Source: Molossus alvarezi
Taxonomy: Eukaryota > Chordata > Mammalia > Chiroptera > Molossidae
Direction of reading: 5' to 3'
Assembly: GCA_037176705.1 (NCBI GenBank)
Contig: CM073895.1
Coordinates: 3,453,051 to 3,517,050 of the forward strand
DNA length: 64,000 nt
Shown here: positions 22,427 to 32,940 of the stretch, piece after piece
Layout of the letters: the number at the start of each line of letters is the position of its first letter
How positions within the stretch are numbered: position 1 is the first letter of the stretch
Position numbers and translations under genes: made by a program
Notes under the pieces: generated by a model
What the model was told of the DNA's origin: nothing
The model's database searches: none
What the model saw: only the letters and a program-made list of their open reading frames with translations

Positions 22427-22668
22427 TGCCCTGGCCGGTTTGGCTCAGCGGTTAGAGCGTCAGCCTGTGGACCAGAGAGACCTGGGTTCGGTTCCCGCTA
22501 AGGGCATGTACCTCGGTTGCAGTTTGTCCCCGGCCCCGGTTGGGGTTGTGTGGGTGGCAACCAGTCGATGCGTCTCTCTCACATCGATGTTTCTCTCTCC
22601 CTCCCACTCTGTAAGAAGATGGACGCAAAAATGTCCTCGAGTGAGAATTTAAAAAAATAATAAAAAAA
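22427..22668 (+). mobile_element. Ves-type SINE, full length, hairpin-tail type
   Basis: Full head GCCCTGGCCGGTTTGGCTCA, B box GGTTCGGTTCCC, body CACATCGATGTTTCTCTC and tail GTCCTCGAGTGAGAATTT followed by an A-rich run. AAGAAGG lies on both sides (about 22420 and 22669) as the target duplication. It interrupts the L1. Confidence 0.95.
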
Positions 22669-23313
22669 AAGAAGGCTAGGATGAAAAGAGAAAGAAATGT
22701 CAGCAAAAATACAAAGGATGAAAGAATGCAATATAAAATGAATACAAATGTATCAATCATTGCAACCCATGAGAAAGAAACATTGTCATAGTTACTGTTC
22801 ACGAGCGATACATCTCACCTCGAAGATCACAGGAAAATTAACGGTTAGAAGGTGGAAGACACAATGAACAAATACTAAGAAATCAAAGCTAGAACCACTA
22901 TTTCGGTGTCAGACGAACCGGACTTGAAGACAAGAACTGTCACTGAGAGAAGGAGGGTTCCTCAGAGTGACAGGTCGATGGACCAGGGCGGCACAGGGCG
23001 CTAACTAGACACACAGATAACGGCGTAGATCACAGTGCGCAAGGCAAAGTAACAAGTTAAGAAAAGAGAAGCATAAAATGATACAGGGGGATTTTTAACA
23101 CTTCATTTGGGAATTGATAAAATAATCTTACAGAAAATATGTGTGCAGTAGATTTGAATCAGCTGATTTAAAAAACAAACAAACAAACAAACTTGACCTC
23201 ATGGGCAATGGAATATTCTAGTTAAGAGAACACAGAGTCTTCGCAAACACGCTAAGTGGTCAACCAAATACAAATATAAAGGATTGATGTCATACGAACC
23301 ATGTGCATGAATG

Positions 23314-23520
23314 AAAATGAGTTAGGGCCCTGTCGGTTCCTGGTCAGAGCATGTACCTAGGTTTCAGGTTTGAACCCCTGTCTTGGTCGAGACATATGTG
23401 GGTGACAACTAATCTCCCTCTCTCTCTCTCTCCCTCTCTCTCCCTCCCCCCCCACTTCCCCCTTTTCTAAATATCAGTAAAAATTTCCTCAAGTGAGGAT
23501 TTTTTTAAAAATGAGTTAGG
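23314..23520 (+). repeat. 13 bp target-site duplication of a SINE
   Basis: AAAATGAGTTAGG occurs at 23314-23326 and 23508-23520 and flanks the SINE exactly. The perfect match argues that the insertion is younger than the L1 around it. Confidence 0.9.
23327..23506 (+). mobile_element. Ves-type SINE with deleted tRNA head, hairpin-tail type
   Basis: GCCCTGTCGGTTCCTGGTCA joins the start of the head straight to the region after the B box, so most of the A-B box segment is missing. The body (AACCCCTGTCTTGGTCGAGA, a long CT/C run) and the tail TTCCTCAAGTGAGGATTTTT are present. Its own 13 bp target duplication suggests it was mobilised in this shortened form or lost the head soon after. Confidence 0.88.
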
Positions 23521-23669
23521 AATTAATTTTTAAAGATAACTATAAAACATTTTATGTGTTTGGGAATCAAGGAACACTTATAAATAACACTTTAGCCATA
23601 GAATACATCATAATAGAAATTAGAATAAATGTAGAATAAGAAGATAATAAAAACAATACACACTGAAGT

Positions 23670-24109
23670 TGTAATCCAGGAGAATCAACCTCACTCGGAC
23701 ACAAAGTAATTTTGAATATTAGGAGCTTTATTACCTGCGAGGGGACTGCAGCCAACCTACACAGAGGAGAACTGCAGCCCCGAGCTCAGGGGGAGGTTGC
23801 TTATATAGGACAGGGGTTACTCAAGAGTTTAGCAGAGTAAGCAAGCTACGTGTACAGAAGCAGATATCAGCAGTTAGTAGCTGTACACGTTGTTTATATT
23901 ATATTTCTTAACATTTACTAGACCCCAACTTAGAATGTCTCATTGCGCTGTCTGGCATCTCCTGATTGGTTAAGCTCATGGTCAATACCCTTGTGGTCAT
24001 GGCTGAAGCATACCTTTCTCTTCAAGAATTTTTGCAAAAACAACTCGGGTTCAAGTAACCCAGAAGAGGTTCCTTCTTCTAGCGGATGGAGAATTACTGG
24101 GTTATAACA
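23670..24109 (-). mobile_element. Solo LTR of an endogenous retrovirus
   Basis: On the minus strand it begins TGTTATAACCCAGTAATTC and ends GGATTACA, so it has the TG...CA ends of an LTR. It carries a TATA box CCTATATAAG (23801-23809) about 70 bp upstream of an AATAAA signal (23727-23732). U3 and a short R/U5 are recognisable in the right order. No gag, pol or env and no second LTR are nearby, so it is a recombination-derived solo LTR. I could not find a clear target duplication. A gamma-like (class I) origin is my guess from the TATA-to-poly(A) layout. Confidence 0.75.
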
Positions 24110-25883
24110 CCAATATATAGTAGGGACATTAAAAATGTCCTCAAATGCTGATGTTTGAGAAAAAGAAAAAAAAAAAGAAAGTCTAAAAATGAACAGGACA
24201 AATTTTTATCTAAAGATGACAGAGAAATAACAGAATACAAAAAAAGTAGGTATGAAGTAATAAAGATCAAAGAGATTAAAATATAGAAAACAAACATTGC
24301 GACTCAACAAAGAGAAAAACAATGGTTCTTTAAAACATCTAATGATATCGACGACCCTTTGCAAAGATTGATTAGGAAGAAAAAAGGAGCAAATGAAAAA
24401 TGTTAAGAACATGTTGCAACATAAAAACAAATGAGGGCGTATTGGGAATAAATCCATTCCCAATACATTAAAACATTCGGACAAATGAAAAATTCCTCAC
24501 CAGGCAGTCAAGAAGCAAATAATGCCACGTGTTTAAAAACACCAAGATACGGAAAAAGATCAAACGCTCCGCAGTTTAGTTGATGAATCTAGCACAACCT
24601 TAGTTACGGCATCTGACTGAAATAACTGGAAGAAAAATATAGACCCTTTAAAATCCTAAACAAAACACGAACTTAACGCAACACGATTTATAAGGTTAAC
24701 AACCGTGAGCACGTCAGGCCCGTCTCAGAAAGGCGATGTCAACTCGGCATTCAGAAATCACCGGACCGTCCCCACGCTGTGCGGGGATCGGACGACACGT
24801 GACCATCTCAACAGGTGCAGAAGGAAAGGCTTTCGGTACCGGACGTGGGTTCGTGCCAAATGCTTGTAACGAGCCGAGAGAAGGGAAGTTCTTTACCATT
24901 CCGCCGGCTCCCAACATTGAATCGCGTGCCGGTCTGGCCAATTCAGGAAGGCCGGGGTGCACTGGAGGCAGGCTGGAAAGGAAGGAGCAAATCTCTTCCT
25001 CTCTGTCACGGCCCCGACAGAGATGGGATAAGGTCCCCAGCTCTGAATCTGGTTGCGATGCGGAGACAGATGATAACACCCACCGAGAGGGTATGACAAG
25101 CTTCCTTACTCTCACAGGGAGGCAGGCCGGCTCCAGACTGGTCCAATCAATGGCTTGAGAGAGAAGGAAAAGACACTGGCCTGGGTGTTTAGGAGGGGGG
25201 GCTGAAGGGCCCGTCTGAAGGCTCCCACCTGTGACTCCTGGGGCTGGGCGGTTTGCCCTTCACATCCACACCCCAGGCTTTACCCTCAACTGGCTCAGGT
25301 GGACGGCATAGGTGGGGAGAAACTTAGAAGCTGGCAGAAACATCGAAAATGGAGTCAGCTTCTCTGTGAAACTGTCTACAGAGGCTATTACCGAAATCAA
25401 ATCGTGAACACGATGCAGGTGACATCTCAAGAGCTGCTGAAAGGGAACAGAGAGATGACCAGATACTACACACTGCACACAAGCTCTGCTGCATGAATAC
25501 AAGCAGCAACTGGCTGCAGACACGTGGATGAAGAGGAGAATGTTTCCCAATAGTAGGCGCCGTATACACTGCCTAGAAATAAATCTAACAAAAATAGCAA
25601 GATGTTCGGAGAGAGCATCATAGGAATTTTAGTGAAAGCTATTTTTAAAAGATTCGATAACAGCACGCTCTTCATTTGGCCCAAATTAAATGAAACTTAT
25701 CCGAAACACTCCCAAGGTTTTTCGTGGCACATGGAAACGTCCATTTTAAATTCAGAAGATCGTAGAAATGTCTCCAAATAGTGGAGGCTCTTGAAGAAGT
25801 AATAAGCTCCACCTCATGCTGAGGCATGATATAAATCTATATGAATCAAACCGGCATGACATTGGCACTTAAACCTCAGGTGT

Positions 25884-26076
25884 GGTCCGGCCGGTGTGGC
25901 TCAGTGGTTGAGCGTCGACCCTGCACCAAGAGGTCGCTGGTTCGATTCCCAGTCAGGACACATGCCCAGTGGGGGCATGCAGGAGGCGGCCAATCGATGT
26001 TCTCTCTCATCGATGTTTCCATCTCTCTCTCCCTTCCTCTCTCTCTAAAATCAATTTAAAAACTTAAACAAAAAAG
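25884..26076 (+). mobile_element. Ves-type SINE, A-rich-tail type
   Basis: Head GGTCCGGCCGGTGTGGCTCA, a clean B box GGTTCGATTCCC, the GGGGGCATGCAGGAGGCGGC middle, the CATCGATG body and the tail CTCTCTAAAATCAATTTAAA. It splits the ORF2 part of the L1 from the 3' part. Confidence 0.94.
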
Positions 26077-27180
26077 GGAGGTGTGTTTCTGTCTCACGAA
26101 ATGTGACCGAGGGGAAGGTGAGGGAGTCCCTGGGACCACGGTCACTCTGGTGTGACAAGGACGTGCTGGTGTAGCTGATGTGAACAGCAGGGAGAACCCA
26201 GCTGGTGGGTTATGTGTTAGTTCTGTATCTTTGGCCAACTGACGCGTGTTACTTCCATGCATCCGCTGGTTGGGTTGGAATTTGTCACCTGGTATTCGAC
26301 GTTGTTAAGGGCTGCAGAACACGAGGAAGCAGACAGAATTACGGATGAGCGTGTCCGTCCCTGCAAAGCGCCCAGTAAAGCTGAATGTGCGTGTACCCTC
26401 TGACGGCGTTCAGATCACAAAGCGAATCTCGGGCGTACACACCGGGAGGCCTATCCAGACCTGTTTCTATCGTGTCCGCGATGGCAACATGCTGGGAAGC
26501 ATGCAGATGTCCACCAGCTGAATGCACAGGAGCGTTGCGTGTTCCCGGGAGGAAATCCCTGCCGCGGGGGCTGGAGGCAGCGCCTACACCTTGCGAGAGC
26601 GGACTGGGCACCTCTTCCTGACTCTGTGCAGAGCGACATACAGGGCAGCCGGCCAGCAGCCACCGTGCGGGTCCGTACACCGTGGGGCTCCTCGGGGGGC
26701 TTTTGTTCTCTGGAGAGCCGGTTGTTACAGTTATCACACGCACTGACTCCGCGGGGGCAATCAAGCAGCTGTGGTCACAAGCACCAACATGGATACATTC
26801 CCTAAACCACGTGGGAAAAAAGAATGAGGTCGTAGAAGAATACGCACAGCATCATTCTACTTACCTAGAGTCCCAAAAGTGACACGAGCAGGCGCGAGAA
26901 TAACGAGGCAGCAAAAATAAAAAAAAAAGATCAAGGAAATGATTTGTAGCAAATTGTAAATGTAACGATGCGAAGGTGGTAATCGGAGAGACCGGGAAGG
27001 GAGGTGGGAGGGGGGAGACTTGGTTCGTGGGTCTGTTCTGGTTCTTGGCCTCGGCCGTGGGTAAGAGAGTATTCATTTTCCATAGATCTTGTCGACGCTC
27101 ATCCCTATTTCCATCCGCTCGCTGCTGGGCATGCTACATTTCCCGATTTATGAAAACTTATAGAATAGTGACGTGAACAT

Positions 27181-29666
27181 CAGCACTGGAGAGAACCAGG
27201 CGCACGGACGGCGTGTCGGAAATGATATGAATGATGTGGTCGGGGCGCTTGGTCCAGTCTCCTCGGTGCAGAGAAAGCAGACACGAAGCGGGAAATGAGG
27301 AGGAGGACAGACACGGTGTCCTGTATAATTGCAAACTCATGTCCCCCTCCCCCGTGGGGGGAGAGTGGGGGACGAGAGAAATCACTGATAGAGAAGGAAT
27401 ATTGAATAATGGAAAAAATCCTACATTGAAAAATCATTCCGTTCAAAGAAGCGTTTCAGCCCAAACGAATGCAAAGTTATTTATACCTAGAGGCATGTGT
27501 TTCGTTGATTTGGCCCCAATTCCTTGCAACCTCAGGAATAATCACCACTATGCTGTCCAGCCCGGCCCAGCTCCTGCAGACCCCTGCTTTGTCACGGGCT
27601 CAGTCTATCTCATCCTGGGTCTCCCTCTTATCCTGCTGCCTTCCAGTGTCCCAGCCTTATTGTCTCTTCAAATGAGGGGTCCCAAGTAGGCAGGCCAGCT
27701 TCCGCTTCGGGTTTCGCCTCCTGCGATGTCTCCGGTGTCATTTGCACACGGACCCGCTTATTTGTATTTGGTCCGGGGTCTCCTCCGGCTCGTGTTTCAA
27801 ATGAACCCACTGTTTTCCCAGCAGCCTCCTTCACCGTCCGGCTCCCACATCCGCACCTGACACCTGGGATGCGAGGCTGTGGACGGTCTCAGGCTCGGTC
27901 TCCGGCGGCTCCTCTGTGCTCGGGGACCTGTTCAGACTCTCCTGTGGCTGCCCTTCTCCCCGCAGCCTCTCCTGACTTCGTGGCTGCAGCCTGAACTGGT
28001 GACTGAGCCAAGGTCAGCAAGACCGTCACCACGTCCTCACCGCTCAAGTCAAGTTACGCATTTGGTCTGTGGTCAAGTGACGCATCTCGCCGTTGTCACG
28101 GTGTCCGTCGTCCTGACCTCCGAGCACACTTCTGCTGTGGCTCGTTCCTCTTCCCTGTACCCGGGGGACGTTGTTTTAGAAAGTGGGTCAAGGGAGCAGG
28201 ATCAGGGCTAAAGGAAGACACAGAAGCAGGTCTCGGGTGAGTTCTTCTCGGCTCCGTTCCTTCTGCACCGGGACAACGACACGGTCCGCGGGGCTTTCCA
28301 GGCCAAGTCTGCGCCCGCAAGTTCCTGCCGAGCGAGGCTCACTCACAGGTATGAAGACACCTGAGAGATACTATGAGAACCATAGCAACGCTCAGGACAT
28401 GGATTACTCAGATTCAGTTTGTTCCATCAGACCAGCCCGGTCGTCACGGAGGAGAAGGTAAGAAACAGAGACCTGGCTGTGATGAAATCCGTCCCCTTGA
28501 CCCTCTGAGGACAAAGCGAGGTTACGTTTCCCCAGGTGCGCGCTACCTCTCATCAGCTTCCCCAGTGCCTGACGTCTGCCCACGGGCACCCTTCCCCACA
28601 GGTCAGGTGGGCTGTTATCACATTGGAGGACAATCAAAACGCAAATAAACGAACAAGTAAAAACACCCCTTGCCGCTCTATTTCTGTATTTGCTAGGCAA
28701 TGGCTAAATCCATTCTATCGATTTCAGTTTCCAGCTACATTCTGTGGAAGACCAGGTGGTGCACGGGCCCCTCTGAGGCGCTGCGGGTGAGTACAAATAA
28801 AATGTGCGTTCAGAGGTGTTCCGTGGGAACATTTAACCAGTGGGGGGCGTTGCCAGTACGTTACTTTGGGTGAGGAGCTCAGAAGGAGCAGAGAATGGAT
28901 CTCCCAGCACCGTTCATGGGAACTTGTAAGTGTGCCCCCTGCTGTGTGGGAGGAGTCAGCCAGGCAAGCTTCCTTCCAGAGTGGGGGCACTTTTATACCC
29001 AGGCTCACAGCCCCATGGAAACCGGCAAACGTCTTCTGCACACGTGTGTCGAGGGCGACACAGGCTGCGAGCTCGGCCAGGCCCTGGCTGGTCGTGTAGA
29101 CAGCGCATCACGTCCTACTCCGAGGGGTCTCAGTCCCTCCTGAAGTCTCAGGCGCACCTGGCCCTGGTATTCTCCTGAAGGGACAGGAGAGGGGATAGGA
29201 CATGTGGATTCAACTTTGGAACGAAAAACAGTCCTGCGCGACCTCTTTGCACACAGCCGACAGGTGCGTGGGGGAAATAAACACGTGTGAGCCCGACATC
29301 CGCCGTCCTCCTCGCCCGAGGGCAGGTGAGTGTCCCCCAGGACTGAACGTCAGCTCAGGGTACACAGTCACGTTCCGAGTGGCTCCGTGTTAGACGACGC
29401 GTGCGGGATGCGGACGCAGAGAGCCGGGCGCTGGGCGTCCTCCACAGAAGTCTGGCTCCAGGGAGGAGGGAGAGGTGGCCCCTGGAGGAAGAGGTGGGGA
29501 CATCTGTGGCACGGCGGGGAGGTGGGGAAAGTGTGGAGGTGTTCTGTATTCCGAGGGTCGACCGACGGAGGATTTATTTTCCTGCCGCTCTGGGTTTTCC
29601 ACAGTTTCTATAATGAGCATGCAATGTTTTCCTTCACCATCGACTGAACTTCACAAGCAACAGGCA
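27181..29666. other. Unrecognised DNA
   Basis: No repeat family is recognised in 2.5 kb and no confident gene. One 109 bp segment (28349-28457) is bounded by CTCACTCACAG and GTAAGA and stays open in one frame from an ATG at 28351. That could be an exon by chance alone. Confidence 0.4.
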
Positions 29667-29829
29667 GCCCTGGCCGGTGTGGCTTAGTGGTTAGAGCACA
29701 GGTCCCCACACTGAAGGGTCGCTGGTTTGACTCCCGGTTAAGGGCACCTCCCTGAGTTGCATCTTTGATCCCTGGCCCCGGTCAGAGCGCGTGTGGGAGG
29801 CAACCAATCGAGTGTCTCTCTCACATTAA

Positions 29830-29875
<46 letters not shown>

Positions 29876-29956
29876 CCCTTCTCCCTTCCACTCCATCTAA
29901 AAAAAAAAATAAGTGTCCATGGAAAAAATTATCCTCGGTGAGGATTAACAACAACA
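29667..29956 (+). mobile_element. Ves-type SINE, full length, hairpin-tail type
   Basis: Head GCCCTGGCCGGTGTGGCTTA, a degenerate B box (GGTTTGACTCCC), a long middle (CCCTGGCCCCGGTCAGAGCG) and an expanded (CT)n run of about 35 bp at 29838-29872. The tail is ATCCTCGGTGAGGATTAAC. The CT expansion makes this the longest copy in the window. Confidence 0.94.
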
Positions 29957-31110
29957 TCACAAAAAGCAGTATGCATAACAGTACATCGCATTTGACCACG
30001 TCAGCATGGCTTCGATCGGCCACAGAGACGTGGGCTCAGGACAGCGGCCGGCCTTGGCTACCCTGGCCTGGGCTCCTCGGAGGTCGGGGCAAGGGCTGCA
30101 GACGTTAGTGTGGGAGTCAGCTGCCGGCCCCCGGCCTCTCGGCCACGGCGGGCACAGGCCATCACCTTCTGAGTGGCCCGGTCTGGCCCACCCCGCGCTC
30201 CTGGTCCCCAGCGCAGCCCTGGGTGCGTGGCCCTTCTTCAACAAATACTCGCTGAACGTGTCCGAAGGTAATGCTCAGAGAAAGGTAAGATCATGACTCG
30301 CATACAGATGTGGAAACGAAAGCTTGTTAAGGGTTCGTTATCCCCTGATGTTACGAGGGGAGCGGACACCTGCCATAACCTGCAAAGGAAAATCGAAACA
30401 GCGCAGATTTACATCCAGCAAAGCAATGTCAGGGTGATTTGCAAACAGCCGCAAACTTGCTTTTTTTTGCAAAGGGGGAGGAGGTCAATTTAAACCACTA
30501 CACGGCGGAATACCATTGACTGCCTATCGGTCCCCTGCAATTCACAAACACTTGCCAAATAGCTAGGATAATGGATGGGGCTAAACCTGACAGCCCGGGA
30601 GGCCACTGGGGCACATATTTTGCTACATGTGAATGAATTTGCGGAGTCGTCGGGACCTGCAGCGGGGAGGGAACATAACTCAGCAGAAACACTTCCCGTC
30701 GGGACCCGATGTGCAAGGTACAGGACCACTTTCAGGTGAAGCATCGTGTTCCCAGGCGTGTGTCTGTCACGGCTGCCTTTCGGGGCCACAGGGGCGGGGT
30801 CGTGTCCTGGCCACGTCCTGTGGCCCCAGGGGCAGTGCCAGGGCAAACCGATCCCATGCCGTGTTTCTCTTCAGAGCAGGTCCGGGTGCAGCCAAGCGGT
30901 ACCCGTCGATCTATTTCCAGGGTCCTCACTTTGCACACCCAGCAAGTCCTGATGCCCTTCCTCAGAGATGCTGGGACGGGACCCAGGTGCTCAGTGTCTG
31001 ACCGACCACCCGGCGTGAGGTGCCCACACTTAGGCTGCAGTTGGCAGCTGCCTGTGCGGCGGATCGGCACCTGCTCTCTGTGGGCACGGGAGGGCCGTGG
31101 TTCGGAGTTG
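29957..31110. other. Unrecognised DNA
   Basis: No gene is recognised. 30000-30200 is CpG-rich. 30290-30640 is AT-richer unique DNA with TTTGCAAACAGCCGCAAAC, perhaps regulatory. There are no SINEs. Confidence 0.4.
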
Positions 31111-31260
31111 AGTTTGTTTAGCTGTAAGCTAAACTTCTCCCTGAGTGAAATCCAGCAGAGTCTTCATTTAAGATAATGAAACATTAGCGGCTGCCATGCC
31201 CTTGTTTAACGGCTAAACCGTGCCAGGCAGCTGCTGGCAGCTTCATTTCCCATCCTTCCG
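31111..31260. promoter_or_regulatory. Candidate regulatory block with a perfect palindrome
   Basis: GTTTAGCTGTAAGCTAAAC (31116-31134) is a perfect 8 bp inverted repeat around GTA. It is followed by TTAAGATAATGAAACATTAG and CAGGCAGCTGCTGGCAGC, the latter with E-box-like CAGCTG. The block is repeat-free and AT-richer than its surroundings. Function is unknown. Confidence 0.35.
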
Positions 31261-31300
31261 TCCGGCTACGGGAAGAGGGCCCTCCTCTTAGAGCAGATGT

Positions 31301-31525
31301 TTTTAATCCTCACCCGAGGACATTGTTCTAGTTATCATCAGACAGAGCGGGAGGGAGAGAGAGAGAAACATCGACGTAAGAGGGACACATCGACTGGCTG
31401 CCTCCTGCACGACCCGACCAGGGCCAGGGACGAACCGCAACCTGGGTACGTGTCCTTGACTGAAATCAAACCTGTGACTCATTGGTCTGCGGGTCGATGT
31501 TCTAACCACTAGGCAACCGGCCGTG
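31301..31525 (-). mobile_element. Ves-type SINE, hairpin-tail type
   Basis: Left edge TTAATCCTCACCCGAGGACA is the reverse complement of the tail hairpin. Then come the CATCGACG body, GGGCCAGGGACGAACCGCAA middle and a decayed head ending CTAACCACTAGGCAACCGGC. The A-box region is mutated, so pol III activity is unlikely. Confidence 0.9.
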
Positions 31526-31544
31526 AAGAGCAAATTTTGTTTTA

Positions 31545-31738
31545 TAATTTTTGAAAAATATGTTTTTACTGATTTTAGAGACAGCGTGAGACGTTGATGT
31601 GAGGGAGAAACATGTATCAGCTGCCTCCTGCGTGCTCCCTCCTGGGGATCGAGCCTGCACCCCTGACCGGGAATTGAACCAGCAACCTTTTGGTGCCTGG
31701 GGTGATGCTCAACCAACTGAGCCACACCGGCCAGGACT
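31545..31738 (-). mobile_element. Ves-type SINE, A-rich-tail type
   Basis: Reads TTTTTACTGATTTTAGAGAC (tail), CTGCCTCCTGCGTGCTCCCT, GGGAATTGAACCAGC (B box) and CAACTGAGCCACACCGGCCA (head) on the minus strand. It lies in tandem, same orientation, about 20 bp from the previous SINE, which is of the other tail type. They are independent insertions. Confidence 0.92.
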
Positions 31739-32029
31739 CTTAGAGAAAATTTAACATGCTCCTTGAAAATGGGGTTTCCGGATGCTCCAAGCACCCAGAG
31801 AGAGGTGATGGACTGATTCACGGGGCTGGGGAAGACTTTGCAGAGGGCATCAGACCCAAAACCTTAGGAGGAAGTATCCGGAGGACGGAGGGTCTCCACC
31901 CAAGGCAACAGGAGTCAGGACGGGACATAGAACGAGGGGCAAAGGAAAGGCGGGGTCTGGATGGAGAGCAGGGTGCTGTCTCCGCCAACGGGGAGCTTCC
32001 GGCCGGAATAGGCTGCCCAGAGCTCAGAC

Positions 32030-32537
32030 GGACTGGTTTGGATAAGAAGTGTGCCAGGTACCAGCACACACTGGACTTCGAGGCCTTCAGACCAAAGGAC
32101 AGAATGTAAGCCATCTCATCAATAGTTTTCGTACCGATAATGGGCTGAAAGGGTAGTAGCTCAGAAATATTGGGTCGAATAAAATATATTATTTTGTTGT
32201 TAATCTTCACACGAGGACGTTTTCCCACTGATTTTGAGAGAGTGAAGGGAGGGAGGGAAGGAGAAAGAGAGAGAAAAACATCAGCGCAAGAGAGACACAT
32301 CGATTGGTTGCCTCCCCCCACCGGGCCGGGGGTTGAACTTGTAATCCAGACTCGAACCCGCAACCCTTTGGTCCTGGGTCAACGCTCTAACCACGGAGCC
32401 AAACCGGCCAGGGCGATACAATATATTATGAAGATAACTTCACCTCCTTCCTTTTACTGTCTTTCTCCATGAAGCTACCGGAAAACTCTAAGTTATGTTT
32501 GTGATTTGCGATCTGTTTCCACGGCGACAGCGCTGGG
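32030..32537 (+). repeat. Old interspersed repeat (probable DNA transposon), split by a SINE
   Basis: CACTGGACTTCGAGGCCTTC, GACAGAATGTAAGCCATCTC, ATATTGGGTCGAATAAAATA and then, after the SINE, ACTTCACCTCCTTCCTTTTA and GACAGCGCTG match in order a common mammalian repeat with a GGATATATTGGGTTAAATAA core. I believe it is a hAT-like non-autonomous element but leave the family unnamed. Confidence 0.65.
32189..32415 (-). mobile_element. Ves-type SINE, hairpin-tail type
   Basis: Tail edge AATCTTCACACGAGGACG, body CATCAGCGCAAGAGAGACAC, a shortened middle (CCCCCCACCGGGCCGGGGGT) and head CGGAGCCAAACCGGCCAGGG. The flanks TAAAATATATTA and TACAATATATTA are a slightly mutated target duplication inside the older repeat. 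Confidence 0.92.
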
Positions 32538-32740
32538 CCATCGGGTCACTGGGGGCCTAGAAGTCACCGTGAGGTGTTTGGTGATGTGCAAGGGCGGCGG
32601 TAGTGACAGGCGGGACCGACGTGTTGGGGTTTCAGAGGGTTAACAAATAGCTCCTGGGGTCGCATTTGCATTTGTTTTTTAAGTTCTGAGTTAATTGAGA
32701 GTCAGAGGCAAAAGTCCGATACGTAGAAATAAATATGTGG

Positions 32741-32940
32741 GTTTCATCTTTTTTTAAGAGAGAGAGGAAGGGAGAGGGGGATAGAAACATTGATGAGAGA
32801 GAAACATCGATCAGCTGCCTCCTGCACGCCCCCAGTAGAGATCGAGCCCGCAACCCGGGCATGTGCCCTGATCGGGAATTGAACCCGGACGTCTCAGTCC
32901 ATGGGACGACGCTCCATCCACTGAGCCACACCGGCTGGGC
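32741..32940 (-). mobile_element. Ves-type SINE, A-rich-tail type
   Basis: Minus-strand copy: TTTTTTTAAGAGAGAG tail end, CATTGATGAGAGAGAAACAT body, CCTGCACGCCCCCAGTAGAG middle, GGGAATTGAACCCGG B box and CCACTGAGCCACACCGGCTG head. Nearly full length and fairly intact. Confidence 0.93.

Larger units (their letters stand above)
21115..27180 (+). mobile_element. Ancient L1 LINE, highly diverged, host to nested insertions
   Basis: L1 landmarks recur along about 6 kb on the plus strand. An ORF1-like GACAAAGAGAAAATCTTAAA lies at 21757 and ACTCCCAGCAAACTC at 21993. GGTGTCAGACG/GACTTGAAGACAAGAACTGT lies at 22905-22940. An ORF2-like TTTGCAAAGATTGATTAGGA lies at 24358 and AGAAATAAATCTAACAAAAA at 25575. 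The 3' end follows (CAGTAAAGCTGAATGTGCGT at 26371, ACCAACATGGATACATTCCC at 26784, CTTGGCCTCGGCCGTGGGTA at 27044). All frames are broken. Remarkably, the 3' third is rich in CpGs that L1 does not normally carry. After the MITE, three SINEs and the LTR are set aside, about 4.8 kb of L1 remains. The left limit is uncertain. Confidence 0.75.

Noticed and set aside
22427..22500. tRNA gene
   Set aside because: The tRNA-like heads of Ves SINEs keep pol III boxes but do not fold into a full tRNA and are followed by SINE body.
23670..24109. Complete provirus
   Set aside because: Only one LTR is present, with no internal gag, pol or env remnants in the flanks.
31303..31821. 172-codon minus-strand frame
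   Set aside because: It is mostly read through two minus-strand SINEs.
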